Assembly: GCA_035772735.1 (NCBI GenBank)
Contig: JASDFA010000002.1
Span: forward strand, 8,184,001-8,248,000
Direction of reading: 5' to 3'
From: Datura wrightii
Lineage: Eukaryota; Streptophyta; Magnoliopsida; Solanales; Solanaceae
Length of the DNA stretch: 64,000 nucleotides
Shown: positions 35,226 to 46,314 of the stretch, in pieces
Layout: each line of letters starts with the position of its first letter
Numbering within the stretch: position 1 is the stretch's first letter
Translations under genes and position numbers: made by a program
The notes under the pieces: generated by a model
Databases searched by the model: none
What the model was told of the DNA's origin: nothing
What the model saw: only the letters and a program-made list of their open reading frames with translations

Positions 35226-36646
35226 TGATGACATTCAAATCTACTACTCACTAAGAGGAAGTGTAAATGATTGTCGCAATATAAATATCCATCTAAGAGT
35301 CAGGGTCAAATCAATAGGGAGTATCAATTGGATGGCACAAAAGTTGTATATTGAATTGAACTAATTGCATCATTACATTAAAAATGGAAAAATAAATCTT
35401 GGGGGAGAGTAGTATCACAATTTGAATTTAAATTAACTACCAATCAGAAAGAAGGCAACCAAATTGATTGAACAAACATGAGCAAGGGCCAGGGGTGTGC
35501 TATTGATGGGTATGAATTGGATTGAAATTAACTAGAAAATCAAATTATTACTCACAAGCATAAATAAGCTTAGACAAGGTAGCACCCGATGTTTTTCAAC
35601 CACTTGGGTGCCTTTTCCTCGGGTTTTCTCAAACCCCAAATCTCAATTAATTCATCCACTATGCTTTGGGTAAGAATTGAACTATCTCTAGCTTCAACTC
35701 CTTAATGAGTGTATGAAAATGGGTTTTGACTATCTCTAGCCAAACCCCACATAATTAAGACCCAAGTACCCACCATTATTTTCTTACCCATATTATACTC
35801 CCTTTTTTCATGTAAAAATAGAATAAGTAAACATAACCAACATTTGCAACTATGGATAATTTAATTATAATTTGGAGAAAACAATAGATTTATGCTAAAT
35901 GAGTAATTATAAGATCAATCTAGCAATACCCAATCCAATTTATCCCCAATCGTGCACACACCCTTAGAAAAATATTTAGCCGCTGATAGATGAATAATAC
36001 AAGATCATATTTATGAATAAATTTATAAAATTCATCATTAAGAGTAAATAGAAAGCTCAAATCTGTCTTCAATAGAGGTTTTTACATTGAGGAAAAAGAA
36101 GAAGACGAAGAAAAGATAAATATATTTGTTCTCTCTCTAGAAAATTAAATGTTATTCATTACAATACAATTCAATATTCTGATGAGAAGGAATGCAATGG
36201 TTAGTACTTTTCAATGAATGTATAAAGGTAGGTTAAAAGTGCTCCTCAAATCCCGTGTTGGATGATTTTTCCGTTCTGATGATGGCCTCACTTGCGAGAC
36301 ACCGGCATTTCACCAGTGCTCACCCGCGGGGCGTCCCTCTATTACAACTGGGGCCAGTGACTTATGTAGCTGTCCGACATTGGCATTAGTGGTTCGCAGG
36401 TGTTGACCCTTGATCCGCCGGTGCACCTTGAACTTCAACACAGTGTGCTCCTGCGTTTGATCGGTATTTCGTCGATCGCAGGTCCTCTTCTTTAGCTCCA
36501 TACTTTTTTTCAATTCCTTGCTTTCTCTCTTTAAATCAAATGCCTGCAAAAACCAAAGAGAAAGAGAAATCTTCCTAAATGACTTGAAAATCAAGCAAAA
36601 ACTCATGTTTAAAAGCCTAATAAGTTGATAAATTACCAACTCATCA
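35226..36646 (-). repeat. 5' LTR of Athila B
   Basis: 1421 bp, plus-strand ends TGATGACATTC and CAACTCATCA. 36290-36480 holds GCCGGTG/CACCGGC/TCGCAGG-type motifs shared with 30100-30270 and 31050-31330 inside the element. On the minus strand a short hairpin (AGTTG/CAACT, 36623-36627 with 36637-36641) begins 6 nt inside the LTR. The partner LTR is off the window. Confidence 0.8.
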
Positions 36647-37494
36647 CCCTGGCAAGGTTTGGGACGGCTCTACCCACTTGAGTGTGATAGTTGAGAAATC
36701 ACGTAAGCTCTATCGTGATGGTGTCAGTTATGACAAGTCTCCCTTTTTTCCTCATGATTTCATTTATTCATGTTCGTAATTTATGATATTATGTTTTACA
36801 ATAAATTTGATCCAATGATCAATTTATGAGCTTTTACTTATGATTTCAGCTATAACAAATCATATGATTCTATTTTTAAATCTGAGGTCATTATATTTAG
36901 TTATGATTACCATCTTATGATTATGTATATCTCAGACACAGTTTTCAACATGCAATCCTTACTCTCATGATCTTTTGATTTATATGCATGATTTCAACTA
37001 ATGTTTTACTAAGCATGTTTTAATTACCTTACATACTCAGTACATTCTAAGTACTGACTGCATACTCTATGCTATATTGTTTCATGATGTAGGTTCGGGT
37101 GATCTAGCTTAGTCTTGTTGGTAGCTGCTCCTATCTCAATCCAGTTCATCCCCTACTTAGGTGTGTCCTCATCTTCCAAGGAAATCTATCAGTTTAGATT
37201 TGTTATGTCAGCTTAATTCAGACTTGGAATTATCTGGGGGCTTGTCCTAGCAACTCATCAGATACTAGAGGCTTTTCAAACATAGACTAGTATGTTCAGC
37301 TTTGAGATTCAGCATTGTGATGTTATTATTTGATATCTGCTTTGTGATACTCACTCTTCCACTTATTCATGTTTAGGCTATTTTCTGCTTACTTATGCTA
37401 TAAAGTCATGCTATGAAGTACCATGGGTTATCTTGGAGCCATTCGTGGTTCTAGGCTTTGTGTCTCGATCCGAGGTCTCAGCACGGGTCGTGAC
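36647..37494 (+). repeat. Tekay-type LTR fragment H
   Basis: Aligns with the reverse complement of the Tekay LTR at 10928-11700: shared CTACCCACTTGAGTG, the ACATACTCAGTACATTCTAAGTACTG block and the end GGGTCGTGACA. It is the right-hand part of an LTR whose left part was displaced beyond the window by Athila B. No primer site follows, so it is a solo LTR or a 3' LTR. Confidence 0.75.
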
Positions 37495-38515
37495 AAGACC
37501 CAATAGATTTATTCGAAAGGTGATCAATTCAACTAATAAGAAATTAACATAAGTAAATATAAACAACCTTTAATGAAGAATCAAACCTAGCAATAATCAT
37601 ATTTCAAACTTCAACCATAGCTATGGCCAAAACCCTATAATAGGTATTTAGCTACTCATAGACAAGTGGAAAAATAAAGATATCATCATTCAAAGCATAA
37701 AACGTTAGAGAAAAGAATAAGCCTGAGTTCTGAACTTGTCTCTCCTCCAAACCTGCATTACGACCTTACTACGATCAAACAAAATGAAGTAAGATAGATA
37801 ACAAATAATCTAGATGTTATATTGATAAGTGAGCCCTCAAATGATGCTTTTTTCCTAAAGTAATTAGCTTCAAAATTAGCATACTCCATCCTAATATAGG
37901 TCTGGCATGCCGCACCCTCTAGTGCACCAAGTTTGGTTCAATTTTCCTCTGAATTTTTTCTACGGGCGCCCCATGCCAGCCAAAGCACCAAGGTGTTAGC
38001 CAAATTTCTAAACCTATGGATCCTTCAGGCTTCCACGCCACTCAAACCACCAGAGTGTTAGTCAAATTTTTAAGCATTTAATCCTTCTGGCATGCCACTC
38101 CATCCAAAGAACCAGTGTTGGAAAAATTTCCTAAGTCTGGGATGCTTCTAGCACGCCACGTCTCTCATCTCGCCAAGGTGTTGATCAGATTCTCCTCTGA
38201 AGTTCAGGACTTGGCGTGCCACGCCACCTATAACACCATCGTTGGTGCATATTTCTTTAAAGTTTAGGGGTTTACGCACCATGCCAACCATAGCCCCAGG
38301 CCAACTTTTGCGCATTCTTCTTTCTTCATACCTTGGGTCATTTTTTGGGTCCTTTTTTCCTTTGGTTTCTTACTCAAAACATCTAAAAAATATTTGTTAG
38401 TTTAAACGACACATGAAAATATGAATTCATACATTTCATAAGGATTATGAACTCAAAACAAGGCAAAACATGGGTAAAAACATGGAAAATGGGAATAAGA
38501 ATATGCCCAACATCA
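37495..38515 (-). repeat. Athila-like LTR fragment G
   Basis: Read on the minus strand it begins TGATGTTGGGCATATTC at 38515, matching the start of Athila LTRs (TGATCTTGGGCAGATTTAT in C). It ends at 37494/37495, where LTR H begins, so its other end is lost or displaced. A possible TSD CATGT is at 38516-38520, but no partner is visible. It has a characteristic tandem block (see 37903-38325) where other Athila LTRs have their palindrome-rich block. Confidence 0.55.
37903..38325. repeat. Diverged ~60-bp tandem array in LTR G
   Basis: About seven units of 58-66 bp, each with a G+C-rich head (GGCATGCCACGCC or a variant such as GCACGCCACG), then ACCAAGGTGTTGGCC-like sequence and an AT-rich tail (AAATTTCTAA). 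Units are only moderately similar. It is not a microsatellite or a CRISPR array: there are no uniform repeats or spacers. Confidence 0.7.
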
Positions 38516-38849
38516 CATGTAAGTCGGAAATCATCTCTTAAGGAAAATTTAGGATTCTTCATCCCCTTCTTCTAAAATTCTCTTAAGTCTCCAAATCAAG
38601 TCAAGAAACTCTTTAAGGAAGGTCTGTAGGGTCATGAATGGGGAATTTCTTCCACCTTCATGCCCAATTCAAACTCAATTTCATGAATTCAAGTCTTCAA
38701 TCATGATTCTATTAATTTCTTGGGTTAGATCCAATTTTGATGAAAGTTCTCATGATCTTCTATGAATTCAATTCTTTCATGATTCAATCCATGATTTATG
38801 ATTATAAATGCATGATTTCTATTAAAACCTCTTATGAATCTATATTTTT
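38516..38849 (+). repeat. Tekay-type LTR fragment F, left piece
   Basis: Similar to the reverse complement of the Tekay LTR around 12180-12480 (GTAGGG...GGAATTTCTTCCACC, TTCAAGTCT, the ATTTCTT block). It continues at 53491 beyond the LINE, sharing the junction CTTAYGAATCTATATTTTT. It is the oldest layer visible in this part of the nest. Confidence 0.7.
38831..38849. repeat. LINE target-site duplication (left copy)
   Basis: CTTATGAATCTATATTTTT here and CTTACGAATCTATATTTTT at 53491-53509: 19 bp with one mismatch, flanking the LINE. The exact limit is ambiguous by a few T residues because the LINE's own tail abuts it. Confidence 0.8.
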
Positions 38850-39017
38850 TTTGGTTCAAATCATAGTTTTTCTGTTTGATAGCAAAAAACATTTACAATG
38901 AGTTCTGAGTGTGTTTTTGACTTAAGACTACCCTAAATTAGTTCTTCCACTATACAGCTAACCTAACTTCTATATATACATTTAAGGAAAACAATTCATA
39001 TCAAGTAACTCTTGCTT

Positions 39018-41101
39018 TCATTTTGCATTATTGTCCCCTCTAGTGTGAACATGGAGGACTATTTCCCTACAAATGCTCTCCTCCTTAAAGATCTTTTTGT
39101 TGAATCTAGTGGCATTCCTTGCTCTCCATATCATCACCATGGCAAACACACAACTTGTGATAGCTCCATTTCCAATTTTCTTCTTCGCTTGTGGGCATGC
39201 CCATGTAATTTCATCTTCCCAATCTCCAATGTTCCTGTTGTGTTCCAACCATTTGCACATATTGTACCATAAGCTACATGTAATTCCACATTCAAAGAAT
39301 AAGTGGCCAAAAGTCTCCATTCCAAATCCACAAAACATACAATCTGATGGCACTTGAATTCCAAATGTCTGCAATCTATCAACTGTTGCCAGACTCTGCT
39401 TCACAGCTAACCAAAGAGTGAATTTATATCTAGGATGAATATGATTATGCAGTATAAAAACCTTCCAATCCACTCTAGGATGTTGTGGCAGCAACTTCAA
39501 ATACATTTTCCTGATAGAATACCTATCAGTGTGCTTAATCGAGTATTTAAATCTCCATGGAAACCATGACTCTGCATCAAATCCTCCCTGGTACCAATTA
39601 TTTTCCTCACAACCCAAGAGGAAGACTTGGGTATACGAAAAGTGTTGAGATCCTCCCTCTTGATATAATAGCTATGTACCCATTGAATCCATAAACAATC
39701 CTTTTCCCTAGCTACATCCCATAATGGTTTGAGGATAGTTGCTTTATTCTATATATCTAGGTTCATAATATGTAGTCCACCTGCTGCCTTCAGATGATAT
39801 ATTTTTTCCCAAGATACAAGAGCTTTCCTAGAGACAGTCACATTACCTGTCCATATGAAAGTTCTAAGAGCAGTTTCAATAAGCTTCAGCACCTTTTTTG
39901 GAAACAAAAAAATCTGAGCCCAATAAGACTGAACAGCAAACAAGAATGACTTGATTAATTGTATTCTTCCAACATAAGATAGAAGTTTAGCAGACCAACA
40001 TGAAATCTTTTCAGTGATCTTCTCAACAAGGGTTAGATACTGGTGAATAGCAATATTCTTAGAGTCCAAAGGTACCCCCAGATATCTAAAGGGTAGAGTT
40101 CCTGTAATGAATCCCAAGCTTTCTAGGATTGTCAGTCTAATATGATCTGGTACACCTGCTATGTATATAGCACTTTTCTCATTATTTGTTTGTAAGCCAA
40201 ATGCTGTAGAAAATCTTCGAAAAGCCTCATAAAGAAGCTTAATAGATACTGTATCAGCTCGACAATACATTAATAAATCATCAGCAAAGCAAATATGTGT
40301 ACTCCTTAACTTCCTACACCTAGGATGGAAATTAAAATCACCCACCTTATGTAGTTGATCTAACTCCCTTCCTAGATATTCATTGCAAGCACAAACAAGT
40401 AAGGAGACATTGGGTCACCCTGTCTTATACTCCTTTTTCCCTTAAAAGGTTTAGTCAGACCTCTATTGAGAATTAAGGAATATGAAACAGTAGTAACACA
40501 CTCCATAATCCAATTCACAAATTTCAGAGGGAACCCTAAAGCCATTAGCACATCTCTAAGATAAGCCTATTCAAGAGTATCATATGATTTTTGAAGATCA
40601 ATCTTAAGCACACATCAGGGGATATCCCCTTTCTAGCATAGCCTTTGAATAGCTCATGGCTAAATAAAATATTATCAATGATTCTCCTTATTTCAATAAA
40701 AGCAGACTGAGACTTGCCAACAATAAAATATTGTTAATAACCATTTTGATTCTGTTGGTAAGCACCTTTAAAATCACCTTATACAAAGTTGTACAACAGG
40801 CTATAGGTCTATAGTCCTTAACCTTTGATGGGCTTGGAACCTTTGGCACAAATGTGATAGTAGTAGTATTGATCAAAGGTGGACATTTCTCAGTTCTAAA
40901 AAATTGCTGAACAGCTTCAACTATATTAGTTCCAACCACAGACCAATTCTTTGAAAAGAATTTTATTGGAAAACCATCTACCCCTAGCACTTTGTCATGT
41001 GGCATAGAATTTATTGCTGCCATAATCTCAGCCTCTGATATGTCCTGGATTAAGTTTTTTTTGTGAAATTGATAAACAAGGCCCGGTTCTAACAATCTCA
41101 A
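39018..41101 (-). pseudogene. LINE reverse transcriptase and C-terminal zinc domain
   Basis: RT copies the LINE RNA at the nicked target. Motifs: KVLGVDGFPIKFFSKNW and PKVPSPSKVKDYRPIACC (40688-41101), and the catalytic box HICFADDLLMYCRA around 40260-40300. LPFRYLGVPLDSKNI and LLSYVGRIQLIKSFLF (39749-40345) follow. 39018-39617 has WRFKYSIKHTD-like sequence, then LWLAVKQSLATVDRLQTFGI and CMFCGFGMETFGHLFFEC, the cysteine/histidine zf-RVT region, ending TRGDNNAK at a stop. The stretch 40350-40690 is full of stops, and there is a frameshift between the last two pieces. 38853-39017 is 3'UTR. Confidence 0.85.
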
Positions 41102-42361
41102 TGTTTACACAAGGAAGTTCTCGTGCACACTCCCCCATCAGTGATGTAAACACTCCAATAAACTCCTGCTCAACCATCCTAGGATCAGTCAACTTAATAT
41201 CTTCATTAGTGTAGGCAGATGTTATAGCATTCTTGCTTGTATGAATTTTCCATTGAGCATAAACGTACTTAGTATTAGAGTCCCCATACTGTATCCATGT
41301 AGCCCTAGACTTCTGTCTAAGCACCTGCTCCTCAATATTACTCCATTTTTCAATTTCCATCAATACAATTCGCTCTTGATCAAATAGATCTTGATTAAAA
41401 GGATCAGCTTGTATCATAGTCTGGATATACTCTAATTTTTCTCTCCCCTGAACTAACTATTGCCTATGGCTTGCCATATGAGTATTCAAGCTCTTCAATT
41501 CCACCTTCAAGTATGCCAGTTTGGCCCACACTCTATGAATAGGAGTTCCATAATGAAGTTGTTGCCAAGCCATGTTTAGTATGACATGAAATCCAGGGTG
41601 CTCCATCACATTTTGGAAAAATCAAAAAGATCTAGGATGAAGAGTAATCTGTTGACTACACTTCACTAATATTGGAGAATGATCTGAGAATGATGGGTTC
41701 AAAAAAACTTCCTCCACATTCCTATATTTATGTAGCCATTCTAAATTGTCAAATGCCCAATCTATTTTATTATAAACTCTTTCACCTGCTCCCTGCTTAT
41801 TGCACCATATAAAATGACATCCAGTTGGCCTGATTGGAGTAAATTGGACAGTATCAATCATCTCCTGAAAGTCTTTTATTTCAGTCAAAGTATAGGTGAA
41901 CCAATTCTATCTTTCATATTAAGAACTGCATTAAAGTCTCCACTAAGCATCCAAGGATGCTGCACTTGGTTTTTAAGCTGGATGATGTCCCTCCATAATC
42001 CTTCCCTTTTAAGAGGAGTGTTATGTGCATAAACAACAGTGAGATGACATATGAACTGAGATCCTGGTTGCTCTACTAGAAAATGAATGAGCTGATCAGT
42101 TACATGTTGAATTTGGATCAATACATGGCCTCTCCAGCATAACCAAATTCTCCCATTTTGAGCAGCAAGATAATTACAGCATACATTCCAGTCCTTGAGT
42201 GTCTTTTTTTGGATTATCTATTCTTTATTCTCCTTAAGTATAGTTTCTAGACAAGCAAACACATCCATTTTATTCTTTTATATGAAGAGATACAACTCTT
42301 TCTGTTTATGGGCCTGGTTCAGACCCCTAAAATTCTACGTAGAGATGATCATGGTGGCTGG
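41028..42361 (-). pseudogene. LINE endonuclease and linker
   Basis: The N-terminal endonuclease strand NFRGLNQAHKQ appears at about 42320. WMLSGDFNAVLNMKDRIGSP (41885-42121) and the C-terminal SFSDHSPILV (41622-41888) contain the conserved Asn, Asp and His of AP-type endonucleases that nick the target. The linker to RT (41028-41417) has QRIVLMEIEKWSNIEEQ-type and SRATWIQYGDSNTKYVYA sequence, the last a standard plant LINE motif (GDSNTKFFH). Two or more stops and a frameshift interrupt it. The start of this domain abuts the Athila C insertion (TSD at 42362-42366). Confidence 0.85.
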
Positions 42362-42366
42362 TAAGC
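42362..42366. repeat. Target-site duplication TAAGC (left) of Athila C
   Basis: TAAGC before TGATCTTGG at 42367; the identical TAAGC is at 52173-52177 after the 3' LTR. Confidence 0.95.
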
Positions 42367-42370
42367 TGAT

Positions 42371-42394
42371 CTTGGGCAGATTTATATGCCCAAG
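42371..42394 (+). other. LTR-terminal hairpin (Athila C)
   Basis: CTTGGGCA pairs perfectly with TGCCCAAG around an 8-nt loop, beginning 5 nt from the LTR end. It is identical in the 3' LTR. In the solo LTR 24650-26082 one pair is changed on both sides (T-A to C-G) and one is unpaired. In LTR D (62646) one pair is a G-T. Confidence 0.6.
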
Positions 42395-42856
42395 TGATAC
42401 TCAAAAGTATCATTTTCGCCTTGTTTTTCTAGCAATGTGTATACATTTTCATGTAATTGGTAATAAAATGTGAATTTATACTAACCAACATGATTAGCAT
42501 TGTTTTGCAGGTAAAATGTGATTTCGAGAAGCTAAAATGCATGTTGGATGATATCGGAGTTGGACTTGGATGCGAGCAAGGGAAAAGGCATTGGACAGCA
42601 TGAATTAAAGGGGCTCCGCGATGGAGCCGTGTCACGCTGCCATCGCGGAGGCATTCTGCCTGGATGGGAAAATTCACCCAATTTCCAGTGGAGGTCCGCG
42701 TTTGCTCCGTGGCACGGAGCCAGTGCTCCGCGATGCATGCCGTGCCACGTTGAGCTTGAATTCCCGGAACCCCAGTTCCAGTGAGGGTCCGCGTTCATGG
42801 CGTGTCACGGAGGCAGTGCTCCGCGATGCACTCCGTGACACGTTGCTCATTATTTC

Positions 42857-42883
42857 GGGAAAAATTCCCAGCAGTATAAATAG
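42857..42883 (+). promoter_or_regulatory. LTR core promoter: palindrome and TATA box
   Basis: GGGAAAAATTCCC followed 5 nt later by TATAAATAG (42875-42883). The solo LTR in the CACTA shows the same pair (GGGAAAGATTCCC, ATATAAATAG). In the 3' LTR of C the TATA is TTTAAATAG (51263-51271). Transcription would start some 30 bp downstream. Confidence 0.7.
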
Positions 42884-43790
42884 AACACTTAAGTTCATTT
42901 TTCATAATTCAGACTTGGTGGAGCAAGGACGTGGGTTACAGGCAGTTGAGGGACGAAAAGTTCAGGGTTTTTTCTCTCTTTCTTTATTCTTTAATTCAAT
43001 TGCTTGTATGATTAACACTCGTTTTATGATGATTAATCCACAAATGAGTGGCTAATTCCTCTCCTTGCTGAGGTTATGAACAATTGTGATGAAATTTGAT
43101 TATTGATTATCTGGTTTTTCATCTTTTCTTCCATGTTGTTCTATTAATTCTTGTTCTTACTGCATTGGTGTGTGGCCTACATTAATGTACATCTAAAAAG
43201 TCCGGTTTCACTCGAGAGAGCACGAAATTGGAAAGTTGTGAATTAATAGGATATGTTCTTTACTTGATTTGGGAAAATTGGGTCTTGATTTGCTTTCAGG
43301 ATAAAAATATACCTGAAAGTCGTATTAGTCAATTTAGGAACCGGAATCGTATGGCTAGGACATGAATTGCATTTGATTACAGAAATGTAGACGGATGGTT
43401 CATGATTCTTAAGTGAGATTAAATACGAGAGTTTTAATCTCTTGGCAATTGTTCTTGGCTAGCAACAGGAAGAAAAGATTAACCAATTTATGATGATAAT
43501 CAGTTTCATTACATGTTCGTTTAACCTCAGCATGCTTTCATTCATAGTTCAGATTCAAAGTAGATAATTGTTCTTAGTTTTAGTATAAAAATTTATAGAA
43601 CAAACTATTAACTTTTTGGTTACGTTGTTGTTGGCATATTTAGAAGTAAAATATAGTATACTTGAGCAAATTGTAACTAATCCAAGTCTCTGTGGGATCG
43701 ATACTTGGCTTTCTAAAGCCACTTACTACTTGTTCGACCACGTGCACTTGCGTGTCGGTTTTATAACCCAAAACCACCCGAACAAGTTTT

Positions 43791-43807
43791 TGGCACCGTT
43801 GCCGGGG
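43791..43807 (+). other. Primer binding site, tRNA-Asp type (Athila C)
   Basis: TGGCACCGTTGCCGGGG, one mismatch from the complement of the plant tRNA-Asp 3' end, 6 nt after the LTR. Minus-strand DNA synthesis would start here. Confidence 0.88.
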
Positions 43808-44028
43808 ACTTGGCAATTGGTGAATTTGTTTTAAGTGTTAAATTACTGTATTTTTATTTCCTTAGTGTTGACAACTTGGTCTTAGCCTGTATTTTGCAGA
43901 CTTAATTGCTGTGAACACTGGCAAGAGACAAAGAGTTGGTGGAATCTTATATAGAGCCTGAAAGAATATTTCACAGTAAGAGAAGAGAAGCTCTACAAAG
44001 AAAGCTGCAGTTGCTTAGACAGACGATC

Positions 44029-45470
44029 ATGGAGCAACAACAGAATCCACCGGTAGTAAGGGCAGTGTTAGTGCCCAAAGAAGCAGCATCACGGCCGGTT
44101 CGTGAGGTGGCAATCCCACATGCCAATAATGTTACATCAAGTATCCGCAAACCAGAGCCTGGAGGGAGATTTGAACTTAAACAAAATATGGTGCAGTTGT
44201 TGCACACAAGCGGGAAATTTACTGGTCTCCCTCATGAAGATCCACAACAGCATCTCCAAAACTTTTTGGAGATAAGTGACACTTACATACCCGCTGGAGT
44301 GTCACCAGACTATGTCCGGCTTACATTATTTCCATTTTCATTACTAGGAGAAGCCAAGAGGTGGTTGAAAGCTGAGCCACCGAATTCTATTTCTACGTGG
44401 GATGATCTTGCACAGAAATTCTTGATAAGGTTTTTTCCCTCTGGTAAAACAGCAAGACTTAGAAGTCAAATTCTAAGTTTCAAACAGAGGGAGGGAGAAA
44501 ATTTATATCAAGCCTGGGAGAGATTTAAATCCATGTTGCGGGACTGTCCTCATCATCATCAGTCCAATGATGTGTTGGTGCACACATTTATTGAGGGTTT
44601 GGAACCCCACACCAAAATATTTCTACACTCAACAGCTGGAGGGCAAGCACTGGAAAAGACTTATGAGGAGCTGTATACCTTGTTGAACCGGATTTCACAG
44701 GGCAATCCAGAATGGAATGCTGATTCATCAAGAGGTGGGACAAGGAAAGCAGCAGGAGTGCTTGAAGTGGATGGATTCACAGCTATTGCTACACAGATAG
44801 GTTCCTTGCAAAATCAATTGAACAATCACTTCAGCAACATGACTTTGAACTAGCCTCAAGCCCCAGTTAATGCAGTCCAGCAATTGTGGTGTGAAGTGTG
44901 TGGAAGCAGTGAGCACTCAGCTGAGTGTTGTGGAGCCAATCCTGACTCGGTAAACTTTGTGGGTAATGCATAAAGGAACCACTAGCAGTATGATTGTAGC
45001 TACAACTCCAATTGGAGGAATCACCCTAATTTCTCATAGGGTAGCAACAACAATCAAGGCCAAAGTTCGGGTAAGGGTGTGCAAAGGAACCAAGGAGGGC
45101 AGCAGAACTACCAAGCTCAATTCAGAAGCAACAATGCACCTCCTCCACCATCATCACCCAACATTGAGGAGATGTTAAAGACCATGATACCTAACCAAGC
45201 TCAATTGCAGGCTGACTATGTGAAATTGGTAGCCGAAGTGAAAAATAATCAGTTAGCTACCAAGGCACTTGAATATCAATTTGGGCAATTTGATAGTGCC
45301 CAAAATACAAGGCCTAGAGGAGGACTGCCAAGCGACACGGATCCCAATCCCAAGCAGGTAAAATGCAGTGACCACAAGGAGTGGTTTGCAGCTGAAAGAG
45401 GTGGAACCATAAAGACCACCTCAACATTCGGGAGCAGCAGAAGTTGAGAGGGTACAAAGTTCGGAAAGAG
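44029..45470 (+). pseudogene. Athila C gag, broken after the capsid region
   Basis: Gag forms the particle and packages RNA. The open frame runs from a TTG at 43936; the first ATG is 44029 (MEQQQNPPVVRAV). The capsid region is intact to a TAG at 44851: HTSGKFTGLPHEDPQQHLQNF, LTLFPFSLLGEAKRWLK, WDDLAQKFLIRFFP, YQAWERFKSMLRDCPHH and ALEKTYEELYTLLNRIS. After the stop the same frame continues with the zinc knuckle CEVCGSSEHSAECC (C-x2-C-x4-H-x4-C, about 44890-44935), then further stops. Three of these stops look like single C-to-T or G-to-A changes from Gln or Trp codons. A later stretch, 45079-45447, encodes a Gln/Asn/Pro-rich C-terminal part. Confidence 0.85.
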
Positions 45471-46314
45471 GGAAGACCAAAGAAGCTGAATCAGAAAGAC
45501 CTCCAACCCCGTTCCCTCAACGACTCAAGAAACACAAGGAGGAGGCGTGTTTCAAGAAATTCATGGAGGTTCTTAAACAGGTACATATTAACTTACCTCT
45601 TGTTGATGTCTTGCAGGGAGTGCCGAAATATGCGAAGTACATAAAGGACATCGTGGCCAACAAAAGTCGGTTGACTGAGTATGCTACGGTGGCTTTAACG
45701 GAGGAGTGCACTTCCCGGATGCAAAATAGACTGCCCACAAAGCTAAAAGACCCTGGGAGTATTACTATCCAGCTTACTATTGGGCAGAGCATCCGAGCTC
45801 GTGGATTGTGTGACTTGGGAGCGAGCATAAATTTGATGCCTTCATCGGTATTCAGAAAGTTGGGTCTAGGGAGTCCTAGACCCACAACGGTAATCTTGCA
45901 GTTGGCGGATCGATCCTTAGCCAGGCGGATGGCATTGTTGAGGACGTTCTGGTGCAAGTTGGCTCCCTAATTTTCCCGGTAGATTTTGTCATGCTGGATT
46001 TTGAACCAGACGCGGAAGTCCCATTTATTTTGGGACGTCCCTTCTTGGCAACCGGGAAAGCACTAATCGACGTAGCTGCGGGGCAACTCACAATGTGAGC
46101 ACATGACAAGGTAGAGGTGTTCGATGTGTATAAAGCACCCAAGCTCCCGACGGTGCATGAAGAACTCTCGGTGATCAATGTGATTGATCATGGTGATGAC
46201 AAGCAGATGAAGGATTCCCGAGAGTTAATGGGAAAACCACTGGAAAGGTGTAAGCACTATTGCGGGGAGGATGGTGATCAAGAGAAATCGTCCATCACCC
46301 TAGCGGACAATTGA
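45470..46314 (+). pseudogene. Athila C protease and following linker
   Basis: The frame around 45490-45970 gives ERPPTPFPQRLKKHKEEACF, LPLVDVLQGVPKYAKYIKDI and the aspartic protease active site GLCDLGASINLMPSSVF. A frameshift of one base near 45925 displaces the second half, which continues as VPFILGRPFLATGKALIDVA in the neighbouring frame to about 46098. 46117-46314 is the linker that precedes RT in complete elements (VYKAPKLPTVHEELSVINV). RT does not follow. Confidence 0.82.

Larger units (their letters stand above)
17396..36646 (-). mobile_element. Athila-type LTR retrotransposon B, nested
   Basis: A minus-strand element. Its 5' LTR is at 35226-36646; read leftwards come a tRNA-Asp-like primer site, a gag remnant, RT-RNase H, integrase, a post-pol hairpin, a spacer with promoter-like sequence, and a third ORF. 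That ORF is cut by the CACTA transposon (20401-29697). A long 3' noncoding part runs to 17396, where Athila A has inserted; the 3' LTR is off the window. It inserted into the Tekay LTR H at 36647, where the right TSD would be CCCTG (36647-36651). Without inserts, about 9.9 kb is visible. Confidence 0.85.
42367..43784 (+). repeat. 5' LTR of Athila C
   Basis: TGATCTTGGGCA to CCCGAACA. It contains a terminal hairpin (42371-42394), a second small inverted repeat (42396-42411, GATACT/AGTATC) and a G+C-rich block (42610-42845) of CTCCGTGTCACGGAG/CTCCGCGATG-type palindromes. The palindrome GGGAAAAATTCCC (42857-42869) and the TATA box follow. ORFs on both strands over the G+C-rich block are by-products of its palindromes. 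Confidence 0.95.

Noticed and set aside
37903..38325. Repeat array resembling a CRISPR or satellite
   Set aside because: Units vary too much, with no constant repeat plus unique spacer, and they sit in an LTR; this is a plant nuclear context.
39012..39357. Plus-strand ORFs over the LINE 3' part
   Set aside because: The antisense frame carries the LINE zinc domain with conserved Cys/His; the plus ORFs are shadows.
42532..43055. Several overlapping ORFs on both strands, repeated at 50920-51443
   Set aside because: They are two copies of the same LTR; open frames arise from the G+C-rich palindromic block, and none shows a domain.
43791..43807. tRNA gene fragment
   Set aside because: Only the 17 nt complementary to a tRNA 3' end are present, next to an LTR; it is a primer binding site. 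The same holds at 13388, 35205, 10911 and 61590.
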